Below, piece after piece: positions 1 through 7,867 of a stretch of 64,000 bases of DNA (position 1 is its first letter; every line of letters begins with the position of its first letter). The position numbers were made by a program, and so were the translations under genes. The DNA is from Aminobacter aganoensis (lineage in GTDB: Bacteria > Pseudomonadota > Alphaproteobacteria > Rhizobiales > Rhizobiaceae): contig NZ_JACHOU010000003.1 in NCBI RefSeq assembly GCF_014206975.1, forward strand, positions 62,001-126,000, given 5' to 3'. The notes below the pieces were generated by a model that made no database searches, was not told the origin of the DNA, and saw only the letters and a list, made by a program, of their open reading frames with translations.

Positions 1-267
1 CGCATCGCCGGCGCCGAACAGATTGCCCATGATGTGGAACTTGCCGTCCTTCTCGACCTGCTTGTCGGCGGCGTCGGTGCGGCCGGCTTCGGTCTGCGAC
101 GAGGTCGACAGTGCCGTCCACCAGCCCGAGACGATGAGCTGGTCCTTGTCGCGCAGCGAGCTGACCAGGATGCCGAGCGTCGGGATGGTCCAGATGGCGA
201 CGAAGACGAGCACCGCGATGTGGACGCCGAAACGGCCGAGGAAGGACTTTCCGCTTGAACTGGCCAT
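1..267 (-). CDS. aglG: Carbohydrate ABC transporter permease, AglG-like (partial; C-terminus beyond window)
   Basis: This is the second inner-membrane permease of a binding-protein-dependent sugar importer (MalG/AglG type). Only about the first 89 residues are present because the gene runs off the left edge. The ATG lies one base after the stop of the upstream permease, so the two are translationally linked. The N-terminus has a basic lead-in and a first membrane segment (about residues 14-34), followed by a periplasmic stretch containing SLRDKDQ and GWW, as in MalG-type permeases. The EAA loop is not in view. The assignment to AglG rests mainly on its place after AglE and AglF; another disaccharide permease is possible. 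Confidence 0.8.
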   Translation of the reverse strand, partial: MASSSGKSFLGRFGVHIAVLVFVAIWTIPTLGILVSSLRDKDQLIVSGWWTALSTSSQTEAGRTDAADKQVEKDGKFHIMGNLFGAGDA

Positions 268-268
268 C

Positions 269-1285
269 TCAGTGTCCTCCCCCGCCTTCGCGATTGGCCT
301 GGCGGATGTTCCAGATCATGATCGGCACGACGGCGAGCATGATGATGACGGCGATGGCAGCACCACGGCCGAAGTCGCCGCCGCCGCGGAACATCCAGTC
401 GAACATCAGGTTGGCCAGAACCTGGCTGTTCCACTGGCCGTTGGTCATCGTCAGCACGATGTCGAAGACCTTGAGCACCAGGATGGTGATGGTCGTCCAG
501 ACGACGGCGATGGTGCCCCAGATCTGCGGCACCATGATCTTCCAGAAGATCTGGAACGGGTTGGCACCGTCGATGACTGCGGCTTCGATTGTCTCCTCGG
601 GAATGCCGCGCAGGGCGGATGACAGGATGACCATGGCAAAGCCGGTCTGGATCCAGATCAGGATGACCATCAGGAAAAAGTTGTTCCAGAACGGCGTCGA
701 AATCCACACCTGCGGATTGCCGCCGAGATACTGCACGGCGGCGTTGAGGATGCCGATCTGGGTCTGGCCCTCGGCGCGGTACTCGTAGACGAATTTCCAG
801 ATCACGCTGGCGCCGACGAACGAGATGGCGAGCGGCAGGAAGACTAGGCTCTTGGCGATGTTGCCCCACCAGATCTTGTCGGTGAGCACGGCGATGATCA
901 GGCCGAAGAAGGTGCAGGCGGCCGGAACGACGGCGAGCCAGAGCAGGTTGTTGAAGATCGAGTTGCGGAACTCGCGGTCGCCGAAGGCCCAGCTGTAGTT
1001 GGCGAGCCCGACGAAGTTCTCGCCGCTGCGGTCCATGAAGGACAGCCTCAGCGTCTCGATCACGGGATAGACGAGATAGACGGTGACGATCAGCATCGCC
1101 GGGCCGACGAACAGCCATGGCCGGATGAGGCCCTGGCGGCGGAGGTTGTCGACGGCGGCAGCGCCCGAGACGCCGCGCGACGGGAAGACCGCGTCGAGGA
1201 TCTTGTTGGCGCCCCAGTAATAGACGACGCAGCCGCCGACGCCGATGATGATGGTGAAAATGGCTGAAACTATCTGTGCCGTCAT
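269..1285 (-). CDS. aglF: Carbohydrate ABC transporter permease, AglF/MalF-like
   Basis: First permease of the alpha-glucoside-type importer, 338 residues. Several membrane segments are evident (near residues 5-25, 55-75, 115-135, 145-165, 200-220, 255-275 and 310-328). The cytoplasmic EAA loop that docks on the ATPase reads ALRGIPEETIEAAVIDGA at about residues 225-242, the MalF-type consensus. It follows the binding-protein gene by 192 bp and precedes the second permease by one base. No ATPase is in the window; in the known rhizobial agl layout it would lie further left. The substrate (trehalose, maltose or sucrose type) is inferred from family resemblance. Confidence 0.88.
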   Translation of the reverse strand: MTAQIVSAIFTIIIGVGGCVVYYWGANKILDAVFPSRGVSGAAAVDNLRRQGLIRPWLFVGPAMLIVTVYLVYPVIETLRLSFMDRSGENFVGLANYSWAFGDREFRNSIFNNLLWLAVVPAACTFFGLIIAVLTDKIWWGNIAKSLVFLPLAISFVGASVIWKFVYEYRAEGQTQIGILNAAVQYLGGNPQVWISTPFWNNFFLMVILIWIQTGFAMVILSSALRGIPEETIEAAVIDGANPFQIFWKIMVPQIWGTIAVVWTTITILVLKVFDIVLTMTNGQWNSQVLANLMFDWMFRGGGDFGRGAAIAVIIMLAVVPIMIWNIRQANREGGGGH

Positions 1286-1340
1286 GGGATCAGTCCCTTT
1301 TCAACGGGCTGGTTCGAACAGACTGCAGGGATGGAAAGAC

Positions 1341-1463
1341 GCCCCCTCATCCGCTCTCCGCGACGCCCGGGGCACCTCTTCCCAGCGGGAGAGGGACCGG
1401 GACGGCGCCGCCGGTGCCTTCCCCAGGGGAGAAGGCGGCCGCGAAGCGGCAGGACGAGGGGGC
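1341..1463. repeat. Intergenic inverted-repeat element, rhizobial RIME/REP-like
   Basis: The gap between aglE and aglF holds an imperfect palindrome. The left end begins GCCCCCTCATCCG and the right end closes with the near-complement AGGACGAGGGGGC (11 of 13 bases pair), with internal CCTCTTCCCAGCGG and CCCCAGGGGAGAAGG arms. Such CCCTCATCCG...GGGGAGAAGG elements are dispersed through rhizobial genomes. Within this operon it could form a stable RNA hairpin that lowers permease expression relative to the binding protein; that role is inference. Confidence 0.6.
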
Positions 1464-1477
1464 GAACTAAGACGCTC

Positions 1478-2833
1478 TTACTTGATCGCGTCCCAGCTCT
1501 TCTGGATGTCGGCGGCGACATCGGCTGCGGGCTTGCCGCCGACGAGGTCGATCATGCCGGTCCAGAATGCGCCTGCGCCGATCTTGCCCGGCATCAGGTC
1601 GGAGCCGTCGAAGCGGAAGGTCGAGGCGTTGACCAGGATGTCGCCCTGCTTCTTCAGCGCCTCGTTGCCATAGGCCTCCTTGTTCGCTGTCTTGAGCGGG
1701 GTCAGGAAGCCCGACTGGGCCATCCAGATCTCATGGGCCAGCGGCATCTTCAGGAAGTCGATGAAGGCGCGCGCGGACTTGGAGTCCTTGGCGATCGTGA
1801 ACAGCGTGCCGCCGCCGAGCACCGGGTTGCCGAGCTCGGGCTTGGAAGCCATCGGCGGCAGGTAGAAGAAGTCGGCATCCTCGCCGAGCTTGGTGCCTTC
1901 GGGGAAGAAGGACGAGATGAACGACGCCTGGCGATGCAGGTAGCACTTGGGCGGCACCGCAAACAGGCCCTTCGGGCTGTCGCGGAAGTCGGTCGCCGCG
2001 ACGGCCGCCTTGCCGCCGTCGACATATTTGTCGTTGGTGGCGATCTTGGCGAAGATGTCGAGCGCGCCGACCACGGCCGGATCGTTGAACGGGATCTCGT
2101 TCCGGGTCCACTTGTCATAGACGTCGGGCGCCTGGGTGCGCAGCATGATGTCTTCGACCCAGTCCGTCGCCGGCCAGCCGGTGGCGCCGCCCGAGCCGAG
2201 GCCGATGCACCACGGCACGCCGCCATCGGCGACGATCTTGTCGGTCAGGGCCTGCATCTCTTCCCATGTCTTGGGAACTTCATAGCCGGCTTCCTCGAAA
2301 TTCTCCGGCACATACCAGACCAGCGACTTCAGGTCGGCCTTGAACGGGAAGCCGTAGAAGCCGGGCTTGCCTTCCTTGTCCTTGTAGGTGCCGAGGTCGA
2401 CCCAGGACTGGCCGGCGCCGTAGTTTTCCTTGACGAAGTTGGCTGTGCCCTCGTCGAGCGGGGTGAGCAGGCCCTTGGATGCCAAATCCTGGATGAGGCC
2501 GGGCTGCGGCAGGATGGCGATGTTGGGCGGGCTGCCGGCCTGGGTGTCGATGACGATCTGCTGTTCGTAGTTCTCGGACGACGAGTAGTTGATCGTGGCC
2601 CCGGTGGCCTCGCTGAAATATTCGAGCACGGAGCGGGCCAGTGCCTCGTCTTCGCCGCGCCACGGTCCGAAGATCGAGAGCGTTTCGCCCTTCAGGTCGA
2701 CCTTCTTGAGTTCTTCGAAATTGGCCCAGGTGAAACGGGCGTCCTCGCCCGGCTTGAACTTCAGCTCCGCCGAGGCGGGCGCGCTCAGGGCGACGGCGGC
2801 CAATGCCACGCCCAGTAACAGGGATTTCCTCAT
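1478..2833 (-). CDS. aglE: Alpha-glucoside-type ABC transporter substrate-binding protein, AglE-like
   Basis: Periplasmic solute-binding protein of family 1 (MalE-like), 451 residues. The start at 2833 is preceded by a good GGAGGAAG ribosome site and begins a clear Sec signal peptide (MRKSLLLGVALAAVALSAPASA, cut after ASA); longer in-frame starts upstream read through promoter sequence. The mature protein has the two-lobe features of sugar-binding proteins, for example WRGEDEALARSVLEYF near the N-terminus and the GGGTLFTIAKDSKSARAFIDF hinge segment. It is first in the aglE-aglF-aglG order and diverges from the LacI-type regulator. Expected substrates are alpha-glucosides, by family only. Confidence 0.88.
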   Translation of the reverse strand: MRKSLLLGVALAAVALSAPASAELKFKPGEDARFTWANFEELKKVDLKGETLSIFGPWRGEDEALARSVLEYFSEATGATINYSSSENYEQQIVIDTQAGSPPNIAILPQPGLIQDLASKGLLTPLDEGTANFVKENYGAGQSWVDLGTYKDKEGKPGFYGFPFKADLKSLVWYVPENFEEAGYEVPKTWEEMQALTDKIVADGGVPWCIGLGSGGATGWPATDWVEDIMLRTQAPDVYDKWTRNEIPFNDPAVVGALDIFAKIATNDKYVDGGKAAVAATDFRDSPKGLFAVPPKCYLHRQASFISSFFPEGTKLGEDADFFYLPPMASKPELGNPVLGGGTLFTIAKDSKSARAFIDFLKMPLAHEIWMAQSGFLTPLKTANKEAYGNEALKKQGDILVNASTFRFDGSDLMPGKIGAGAFWTGMIDLVGGKPAADVAADIQKSWDAIK

Positions 2834-2948
2834 GTCTTCCTCCCAGTGGATCGAAAACTCCGGACGGAACCTCCATTCCGCCCGCCTGCACCGCCCCGAC
2901 TGTGCCCCAGACTTGCGCGAGCTGCAACTACACCGCACAACGGCATTT

Positions 2949-2960
2949 CAAAGCGCTTTG
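2949..2960. promoter_or_regulatory. LacI-family operator, aglE-side
   Basis: Perfect 12-bp palindrome CAAAGCGCTTTG with the central CG typical of LacI-family operators, 116 bp upstream of the aglE start. The same core recurs beside aglR at 3162-3171. The centres are 212 bp apart, about 20 helical turns, which would allow one regulator to bridge both. Binding by the adjacent regulator is inferred from position and repetition. Confidence 0.7.
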
Positions 2961-3161
2961 GCTATCGGCATCACGCCATTGGAATCGAAAAGAGTCAAGA
3001 GGTCGGGAGAATTAATCGATTTAAATGCTATGGGGATGTGCGGCGCAGCATGCTTTTTGGGCGGTGCAGCAGTTAATTTCGCTTCAAACCAAGCAGCCAA
3101 CGGCCTAGTCTTGCGGAAGTGACACGGCTACTTGGTTCGGCGACCGGACAGAGCCATATCT

Positions 3162-3171
3162 AAAGCGCTTT
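3162..3171. promoter_or_regulatory. LacI-family operator, aglR-side
   Basis: Second copy of the core AAAGCGCTTT, ending 16 bp before the aglR GTG start. Occupation here would block aglR transcription or initiation, giving autoregulation. Its position also argues against a TTG start at 3170, since the operator would then overlap the start codon. Confidence 0.7.
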
Positions 3172-3187
3172 GGGAATTGGAGCCGAG

Positions 3188-4207
3188 GTGAACCTCAAGC
3201 AACTGTCGACCATGCTCCAGCTTTCGCAGACGACGGTCAGCCGTGCGCTCAACGGCTATCCCGAGGTCAATGAGGAAACGCGCCGGCGCGTCGTGGAGGC
3301 GGCCAAGCGCCATGGCTATCGTCCGAACCCCAGCGCCCGCAGGCTGGCGACGGGCAAGGCCGGCATGATCGGCTACGTCATGCCGACGGGCGCCGCCGTC
3401 GACATCGACCCTCACTTCGTCGAGTTCCTGTCGGGCCTCGGCGACTATGCCCGCGGCCATGAACTCGACCTGGTGCTGAGCCCGGCCGATGCCCAGGACG
3501 AGGAGACGACCTACCGCCGCATCGTCGCCAACAAGCAGGTCGACGCGCTCTACATGTCCGCGCCGCGCGCCGCCGACAGCCGCATCGCCCTTGCCCACCA
3601 GCTCGGCATCCCCTTCATCGTGCACGGCCGCAGCGAGGGCCTCGATTTCGACTATCCCTTCATCGACATCGACAACGAGGGCGCCTTCCACGACGCGACG
3701 CGGCTGCTGATCCAGCTCGGCCACAAGCGCATTGCCGTGATCAACGGCGACGACACCCAGACCTTCGCCATCTTCCGCGAGCGCGGCGTCAGGCGGGCCC
3801 TGTCCGAAAGCGGGCTGGCACTCGATTTCAGGCACATTCGCTCCGAGGTCATGACCGAGGAGAACGGCTATCGCGCCGCCCGCTGCCTGCTCGAGGCGTC
3901 CGACGCGCCGACGGCAATCGTCTGCTCGAGCCTGATCATGGCGCTGGGGGTGGTCAGGGCGGCGCGCGACCTCAATTTGTCGCTGCCCGGCGACCTGTCG
4001 CTGGTCAGCCATGACGACGTCTTTCCCTGGCTGAAGCCGGAACACTTCTCCGTGCCGCTGACGACGACGCGCTCGTCGATCCGCGCTGCCGGCGCACGCG
4101 TCGCCGAGCGGCTCGCCGCCCGCATCTCGGGACTGGAGGACGGTGCCCGCGGCGAGGTCTGGCCTGTCGATCTCGTGGTGCGCGGCTCGATTGCGGGCGC
4201 ACGATAG
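3188..4207 (+). CDS. aglR: LacI-family transcriptional regulator, AglR-like
   Basis: Repressor-type regulator of 339 residues, presumably of the divergent sugar importer. The N-terminal LacI helix-turn-helix reads LSTMLQLSQTTVSRALNGYPEVNEETRRRV, followed by the hinge GYRPNPSARRLATGKAG and a periplasmic-binding-protein-like effector domain. The GTG at 3188 is chosen because the family begins with VNLKQLS-type sequence and GGAATTGGAG lies just upstream; an in-frame TTG at 3170 would overlap the operator. Ligand is probably the imported alpha-glucoside; this is inferred from neighbours. Confidence 0.88.
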   Translation: MNLKQLSTMLQLSQTTVSRALNGYPEVNEETRRRVVEAAKRHGYRPNPSARRLATGKAGMIGYVMPTGAAVDIDPHFVEFLSGLGDYARGHELDLVLSPADAQDEETTYRRIVANKQVDALYMSAPRAADSRIALAHQLGIPFIVHGRSEGLDFDYPFIDIDNEGAFHDATRLLIQLGHKRIAVINGDDTQTFAIFRERGVRRALSESGLALDFRHIRSEVMTEENGYRAARCLLEASDAPTAIVCSSLIMALGVVRAARDLNLSLPGDLSLVSHDDVFPWLKPEHFSVPLTTTRSSIRAAGARVAERLAARISGLEDGARGEVWPVDLVVRGSIAGAR

Positions 4208-4275
4208 CGGGATGCGGTTCCGCGCGGAGCCGTCTTCGCGGCTGATCATCTGGGGATGAACACGTACATAATCTT

Positions 4276-4304
4276 TTGCAACTGGGTGTCATCTGGCACA
4301 TAGT
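4276..4304 (+). promoter_or_regulatory. Candidate sigma-70 promoter of the Fur-family gene
   Basis: TTGCAA at 4276-4281 and CATAGT at 4299-4304 are separated by 17 bp. The expected transcription start, six to nine bases after the -10, falls at the ATG at 4311. No Shine-Dalgarno sequence fits between them, so the message may be leaderless. Confidence 0.45.
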
Positions 4305-4310
4305 CGCGCC

Positions 4311-4751
4311 ATGATGAAAACCGCCGCCAAGCCCGTTTCGAAAAAGACTGACTATGAGAAGGCGTTGCGCAAGGCGGGCATCCGCATCACCCGGCCGCGC
4401 AAGATCATCCTCGGCATATTGGGGGAAACGGAAGACCATCCCGACGCGCTGGAGATCTTTCGCCGCGCCGAGACCATCGACAAGAGCATCTCCCTGTCCA
4501 CGGTCTACCGCACGATGAAGCTGCTGGAGGAGATGGGCGCCATCCACCGCCACGCCTTCGAGGGCGGGCCGTCGCGATTTGAGCAGGCCGGCGGCGATCA
4601 CCACGACCACCTGATCGACATCGACACCGGCAATGTCATCGAGTTCCGCTCCGACAGGATCGAGCAGCTGCAGCAGGAAATCGCCCGCCAGCTCGGTTAC
4701 GACATCGTCCATCACCGGCTCGAGCTCTACGGCCGCCGCCGCAAGGACTGA
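4311..4751 (+). CDS. Fur-family metal-responsive regulator (Fur/Mur-like)
   Basis: A 146-residue Ferric-uptake-regulator family protein. The winged helix spans about residues 18-85 ([13 protein letters not shown], then the recognition helix [16 protein letters not shown]). The metal-binding part has [16 protein letters not shown] and a C-terminal HHRLELYG, matching the Fur/Mur lineage that controls manganese or iron uptake in rhizobia. It lacks the CxxC zinc knuckles of the Zur protein encoded at 11251. No metal transporter is adjacent, so the regulon cannot be read here; Mur and Fur cannot be separated without comparison. A possible leaderless start is discussed in the findings. Confidence 0.85.
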   Translation: MMKTAAKPVSKKTDYEKALRKAGIRITRPRKIILGILGETEDHPDALEIFRRAETIDKSISLSTVYRTMKLLEEMGAIHRHAFEGGPSRFEQAGGDHHDHLIDIDTGNVIEFRSDRIEQLQQEIARQLGYDIVHHRLELYGRRRKD

Positions 4752-4902
4752 TGCCGGCAGGGATCGGTGACGCAAGGTCAGGGCACGACGAGTTGATCGG
4801 CCGTTGCAGGCGCCTGAAGGTGCCGCGAGTTGACCTCGGCACGGGCGCGGTCAATCATGCCGCCACCCGAGGCCAGCGCAATCAGCAGACAGGACAGCAA
4901 CC

Positions 4903-6321
4903 ATGGAAAAAGCCGAAATCGGACTGATCGGGCTTGGAACGATGGGCTCGAACCTGGCGCTCAACATCGCCGAGAAGGGCCATCGCATTGCCGTCTTCAA
5001 CCGCACGCCGGCGCGGACCCAGGCCTTCCTCGAACAGGCTGGCGGCTTGCGCGACATGGTCGTGCCCTGTGCTTCGATCGAGGAACTTACCGCCGCCATC
5101 CGCCCGCCGCGGCCGGTCATCATCATGGTTCTGGCGGGTGCGCCCGTCGACGAGCAGATCGCGGCGCTCCGCGGCACGATGTCGGCCAACGACATCGTCA
5201 TCGACGCCGGCAACGCCAATTTCCGCGACACCATGCGCCGCTTCAAGGAGCTCGAGGGCTCGGGCCTGACCTTCATCGGCATGGGCGTGTCCGGCGGCGA
5301 GGAGGGGGCCCGCCACGGCCCCTCGATCATGGTCGGCGGCACGCCCGAATCCTGGACGCGCGTCGAAGGCGTGCTGACCGCGATCTCGGCCAAGTTCAAG
5401 GGCGAGCCCTGCGCTGCCTGGCTGGGCACCGACGGTGCCGGGCATTTCGTCAAGACCATCCACAATGGCATCGAATATGCCGACATGCAGATGATCGCCG
5501 AGATCTACGGCATCCTGCGCGACGGGCTCGGCATGAAGCCGAAGGAGATCGCACCCGTCTTCGCCGGTTGGAACAAGGGCAGGCTGGAATCCTACCTGAT
5601 CGAGATCACGGCGTCCGTGCTCGAAGCCGACGATCCCGCGACCGGGCGTCCGGTGGTGGACGTCATCCTCGACCGCGCCGGCCAAAAGGGCACCGGCAAG
5701 TGGTCGGTCATCGAGGCGCAGCAGCTCGGCATCCCGGCGACCGCGATCGAGGCGGCGGTGGCGGCGCGCGTGCTGTCGTCGATGAAGGACGAACGGCTGG
5801 CGGCGGAAAAGGCCTATGGCGCCAACACCCTGAAGTTCGCCGGCGGCAGGGACGAGGTGCTCGGCGACCTGGAGCTCGCATTGTTTGCCGGCAAGATCGC
5901 CGCCTATGCGCAAGGCTTTGCCGTCATGGCCGGCGCCTCGAAGGAGTTCGGCTGGAACCTGCCGATGCCGACCATCGCCAAGATCTGGCGCGCCGGCTGC
6001 ATCATCCGCTCGCAGTTCCTCGACACCATCGCCGAGGCCTTCGGCAAGGCCGATCCGTCGACCAATCTGCTGATGGTGCCGGCCTTCGTCGAGATGATGG
6101 GCAAGGCGCATCCGTCGCTCCGCCGCATCGTCGCCCGCGCCGCCGAGGCCGGATTGCCGGTGCCGGCGCTGTCGTCGGCGCTCGCCTATTTCGACAGCTA
6201 TCGCCAAGGCCGCGGTTCGACCGACCTGACGCAGGCGCAGCGCGACTTCTTCGGCGCCCACGGCTTCGAGCGCATCGATGTGCCGGGCGCCCATCATGGC
6301 CCGTGGGGGAGCGGCAGCTAG
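4903..6321 (+). CDS. gnd: 6-phosphogluconate dehydrogenase, decarboxylating
   Basis: Cytosolic enzyme of the oxidative pentose phosphate pathway, converting 6-phosphogluconate to ribulose 5-phosphate and CO2 with NAD(P)+ reduction. The 472-residue length is standard. The Rossmann motif GLGTMGSNLA is at residues 9-18, the substrate signature GVSGGEEGARHGPSIM at about residues 127-142, and the catalytic segment HFVKTIHNGIEYADMQ near residue 185 carries the conserved Lys, His and Asn. A usable AGGACAG site precedes the ATG. Its stop shares a CTAG with the stop of the convergent LacI gene (4-bp overlap). Confidence 0.95.
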   Translation: MEKAEIGLIGLGTMGSNLALNIAEKGHRIAVFNRTPARTQAFLEQAGGLRDMVVPCASIEELTAAIRPPRPVIIMVLAGAPVDEQIAALRGTMSANDIVIDAGNANFRDTMRRFKELEGSGLTFIGMGVSGGEEGARHGPSIMVGGTPESWTRVEGVLTAISAKFKGEPCAAWLGTDGAGHFVKTIHNGIEYADMQMIAEIYGILRDGLGMKPKEIAPVFAGWNKGRLESYLIEITASVLEADDPATGRPVVDVILDRAGQKGTGKWSVIEAQQLGIPATAIEAAVAARVLSSMKDERLAAEKAYGANTLKFAGGRDEVLGDLELALFAGKIAAYAQGFAVMAGASKEFGWNLPMPTIAKIWRAGCIIRSQFLDTIAEAFGKADPSTNLLMVPAFVEMMGKAHPSLRRIVARAAEAGLPVPALSSALAYFDSYRQGRGSTDLTQAQRDFFGAHGFERIDVPGAHHGPWGSGS

Positions 6322-7373
6322 CCCTCGTAGGCTTCCACCGCGCTCGGCTGGCTCAGGCTCTGCAGTGATGCGAGGTCGCGTCCTGCGATGCGGCCAAGCA
6401 CGGCGCGGGCGAGTTCCGCTCCGGCCAGCCGGACGTCCTCGTTGACGACGTAAAGCTGCGGCCTCAGCAGGTGCAGCAGTTTAGATGTCTGCTTCGAGAC
6501 GATGTCGACGTCCTGGCCGAGCTTGAAGCCGGCGTCCTCGACGCCCGCCACCAGCGCGAAGGTGCCGGCACCGGCGCCGCTGACGAAACCGTCCGGGCGG
6601 TTGGGCCGAAGCAGCAACTCGGCGGCGAGCTTGCGGATGTCTTCGATCGAATGGTCGACCGTGGCCGTCGGGAACGGCACCTCGCTCAAGCCATGCTCCA
6701 TCAAGGCATCGGCAAAGCCGTCGCGCATGTGGGTGTAGTAGCTGAGGTTCGAGGGTGGGGCGAGCAGTGCCAGCCGCTTGCGCCCGAGCGCGGCAAGCTT
6801 CTGCACCGCCTCGCGCGCATAGGCGCGGTTGTCGAAGTCGTGGAACGGATGCTCGATGCCCATGTGGGTGCGGCCGTGCGTGGCGAAGGGCATGCCGTGC
6901 TCGGTCATGTAGCGCACGCGTGGGTCGTCGGGTTCGATATGCGAGATGATGACGCCGTCAGCGGATGCGGTTTCGATGACATAGCGAACCGGTTCGAGCG
7001 GGTCGTTGGTGCGCGAGTAGGGCGTCACCACGAGGTGGTATGGCGTCGGTGCCAGGGCTTCCGAGATGCCGTAGATCAGGTCGGAGACGAAGCCGCCGAT
7101 CTGTTCCTCGGTGTTGAGCACCAGGCTGATGACATTGGTCTTGCCGGTGCGCAGGCGCACCCCGGCGCGGTTGGGGCGATAGCCGATCTGCCTGGCGACA
7201 AGCTGCACGCGCTGCCGCGTCGCCGCGCCGATTTCGGGGGCGTCCTTAAGGGCGCGCGAAACCGTGGTGACGCCAAGCCCGGTCATGAAGGCGATGGTCT
7301 TCAGCGTCGGCGGGCTGGTCTCGCCCCCGGTCACCTGCGCGGCACTTTCATCCGGCGCTGTCTTGTCGTTCAT
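6318..7373 (-). CDS. LacI-family transcriptional regulator of divergent sugar-catabolic genes
   Basis: LacI/GalR-type regulator of 351 residues. The helix-turn-helix IAFMTGLGVTTVSRALKDAPEIG begins about 25 residues in, preceded by a polar extension, and is followed by the hinge GYRPNRAGVRLRTGKTN and a sugar-binding-fold core. The ATG at 7373 is used; an in-frame ATG at 7430 would add 19 residues and cannot be excluded, as neither has a strong ribosome site. It diverges from the isomerase/dehydrogenase genes, and two copies of a CTGTAACGTT-type operator lie between. The inducer is unknown. Confidence 0.85.
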   Translation of the reverse strand: MNDKTAPDESAAQVTGGETSPPTLKTIAFMTGLGVTTVSRALKDAPEIGAATRQRVQLVARQIGYRPNRAGVRLRTGKTNVISLVLNTEEQIGGFVSDLIYGISEALAPTPYHLVVTPYSRTNDPLEPVRYVIETASADGVIISHIEPDDPRVRYMTEHGMPFATHGRTHMGIEHPFHDFDNRAYAREAVQKLAALGRKRLALLAPPSNLSYYTHMRDGFADALMEHGLSEVPFPTATVDHSIEDIRKLAAELLLRPNRPDGFVSGAGAGTFALVAGVEDAGFKLGQDVDIVSKQTSKLLHLLRPQLYVVNEDVRLAGAELARAVLGRIAGRDLASLQSLSQPSAVEAYEG

Positions 7374-7450
7374 CGCCGCTGCCCGCCGTGTTTTCCGTTC
7401 GGCGCATATCGCATTTGCATCATGGACCATGCAAGCTTTTCAGGCAAGAA

Positions 7451-7464
7451 CTGTAACGTTGCAG
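7451..7464. promoter_or_regulatory. LacI-family operator, regulator-proximal
   Basis: The sequence CTGTAACGTTGCAG is a one-mismatch copy of the perfect palindrome at 7712-7729, with a central CG as in LacI-family sites. It is 21 bp upstream of the longer possible start of the regulator, consistent with autoregulation. Confidence 0.65.
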
Positions 7465-7711
7465 CTCGATCCCCTCGGAGGCCGTGCCGAACGTTAAGCG
7501 CGCTCAGGTTCGGGTGGCAGATGTGCCTGGCGATGCCGACACCCCGCGCCGGATGCTTCGGCGATTTGACAATGAAAATCGCCTGTTATGCCCAAGTCGG
7601 GCCGCGTTCTTGTCGTCGGAAACGACGATGCTTTAGTTCGGGACCCGAAGAAAGTCGCCTCGCTGGCCGCGCTGGCCATTGCGTCGGCGCGCGAGTTGAA
7701 TTACACTTCAG

Positions 7712-7729
7712 ACCTGTAACGTTACAGGT
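7712..7729. promoter_or_regulatory. LacI-family operator, catabolic-gene side
   Basis: Perfect 18-bp palindrome ACCTGTAACGTTACAGGT. Its centre is 263 bp from that of the other copy, almost exactly 25 helical turns, compatible with repression looping. It lies 138 bp upstream of the isomerase start. Confidence 0.75.
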
Positions 7730-7867
7730 TGCAAGTCTCCAGCGACTGGAACGGCAACTTTTTGCCTGCCGCCTGTCGCGGCCGAGCTGATTCGGCACTT
7801 TTTGCCCGCCGGTTTCGAGTCGCGCCGGCCAGGACGAACCGCATGCGCAACCAACCGGACGAATGAG

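Larger units (their letters stand above)
2834..3187. promoter_or_regulatory. Divergent aglE/aglR promoter region
   Basis: This 354-bp gap separates the divergent importer and regulator genes. It holds two copies of the core AAAGCGCTTT (annotated separately) and an AT-rich stretch at about 3011-3030 that is a plausible place for promoter elements. No convincing small gene is seen; short frames inside it lack ribosome sites. Confidence 0.6.
7374..7867. promoter_or_regulatory. Divergent promoter region of the second LacI locus
   Basis: The gap of nearly 500 bp between the LacI regulator and the TIM-barrel gene contains two operator copies, one near each gene (7451-7464 and 7712-7729). The rest shows no open frame with a ribosome site. 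Promoter boxes are not unambiguous by eye. Confidence 0.5.

Noticed and set aside
1331-2818. Long antisense frame (495 codons) opposite aglE
   Set aside because: It is the GC-rich mirror of a gene with signal peptide and family motifs; no ribosome site or domain.
3012-3024. TTAA...TTAA resembling a CtrA site in the agl promoter region
   Set aside because: The spacer is five bases rather than seven.
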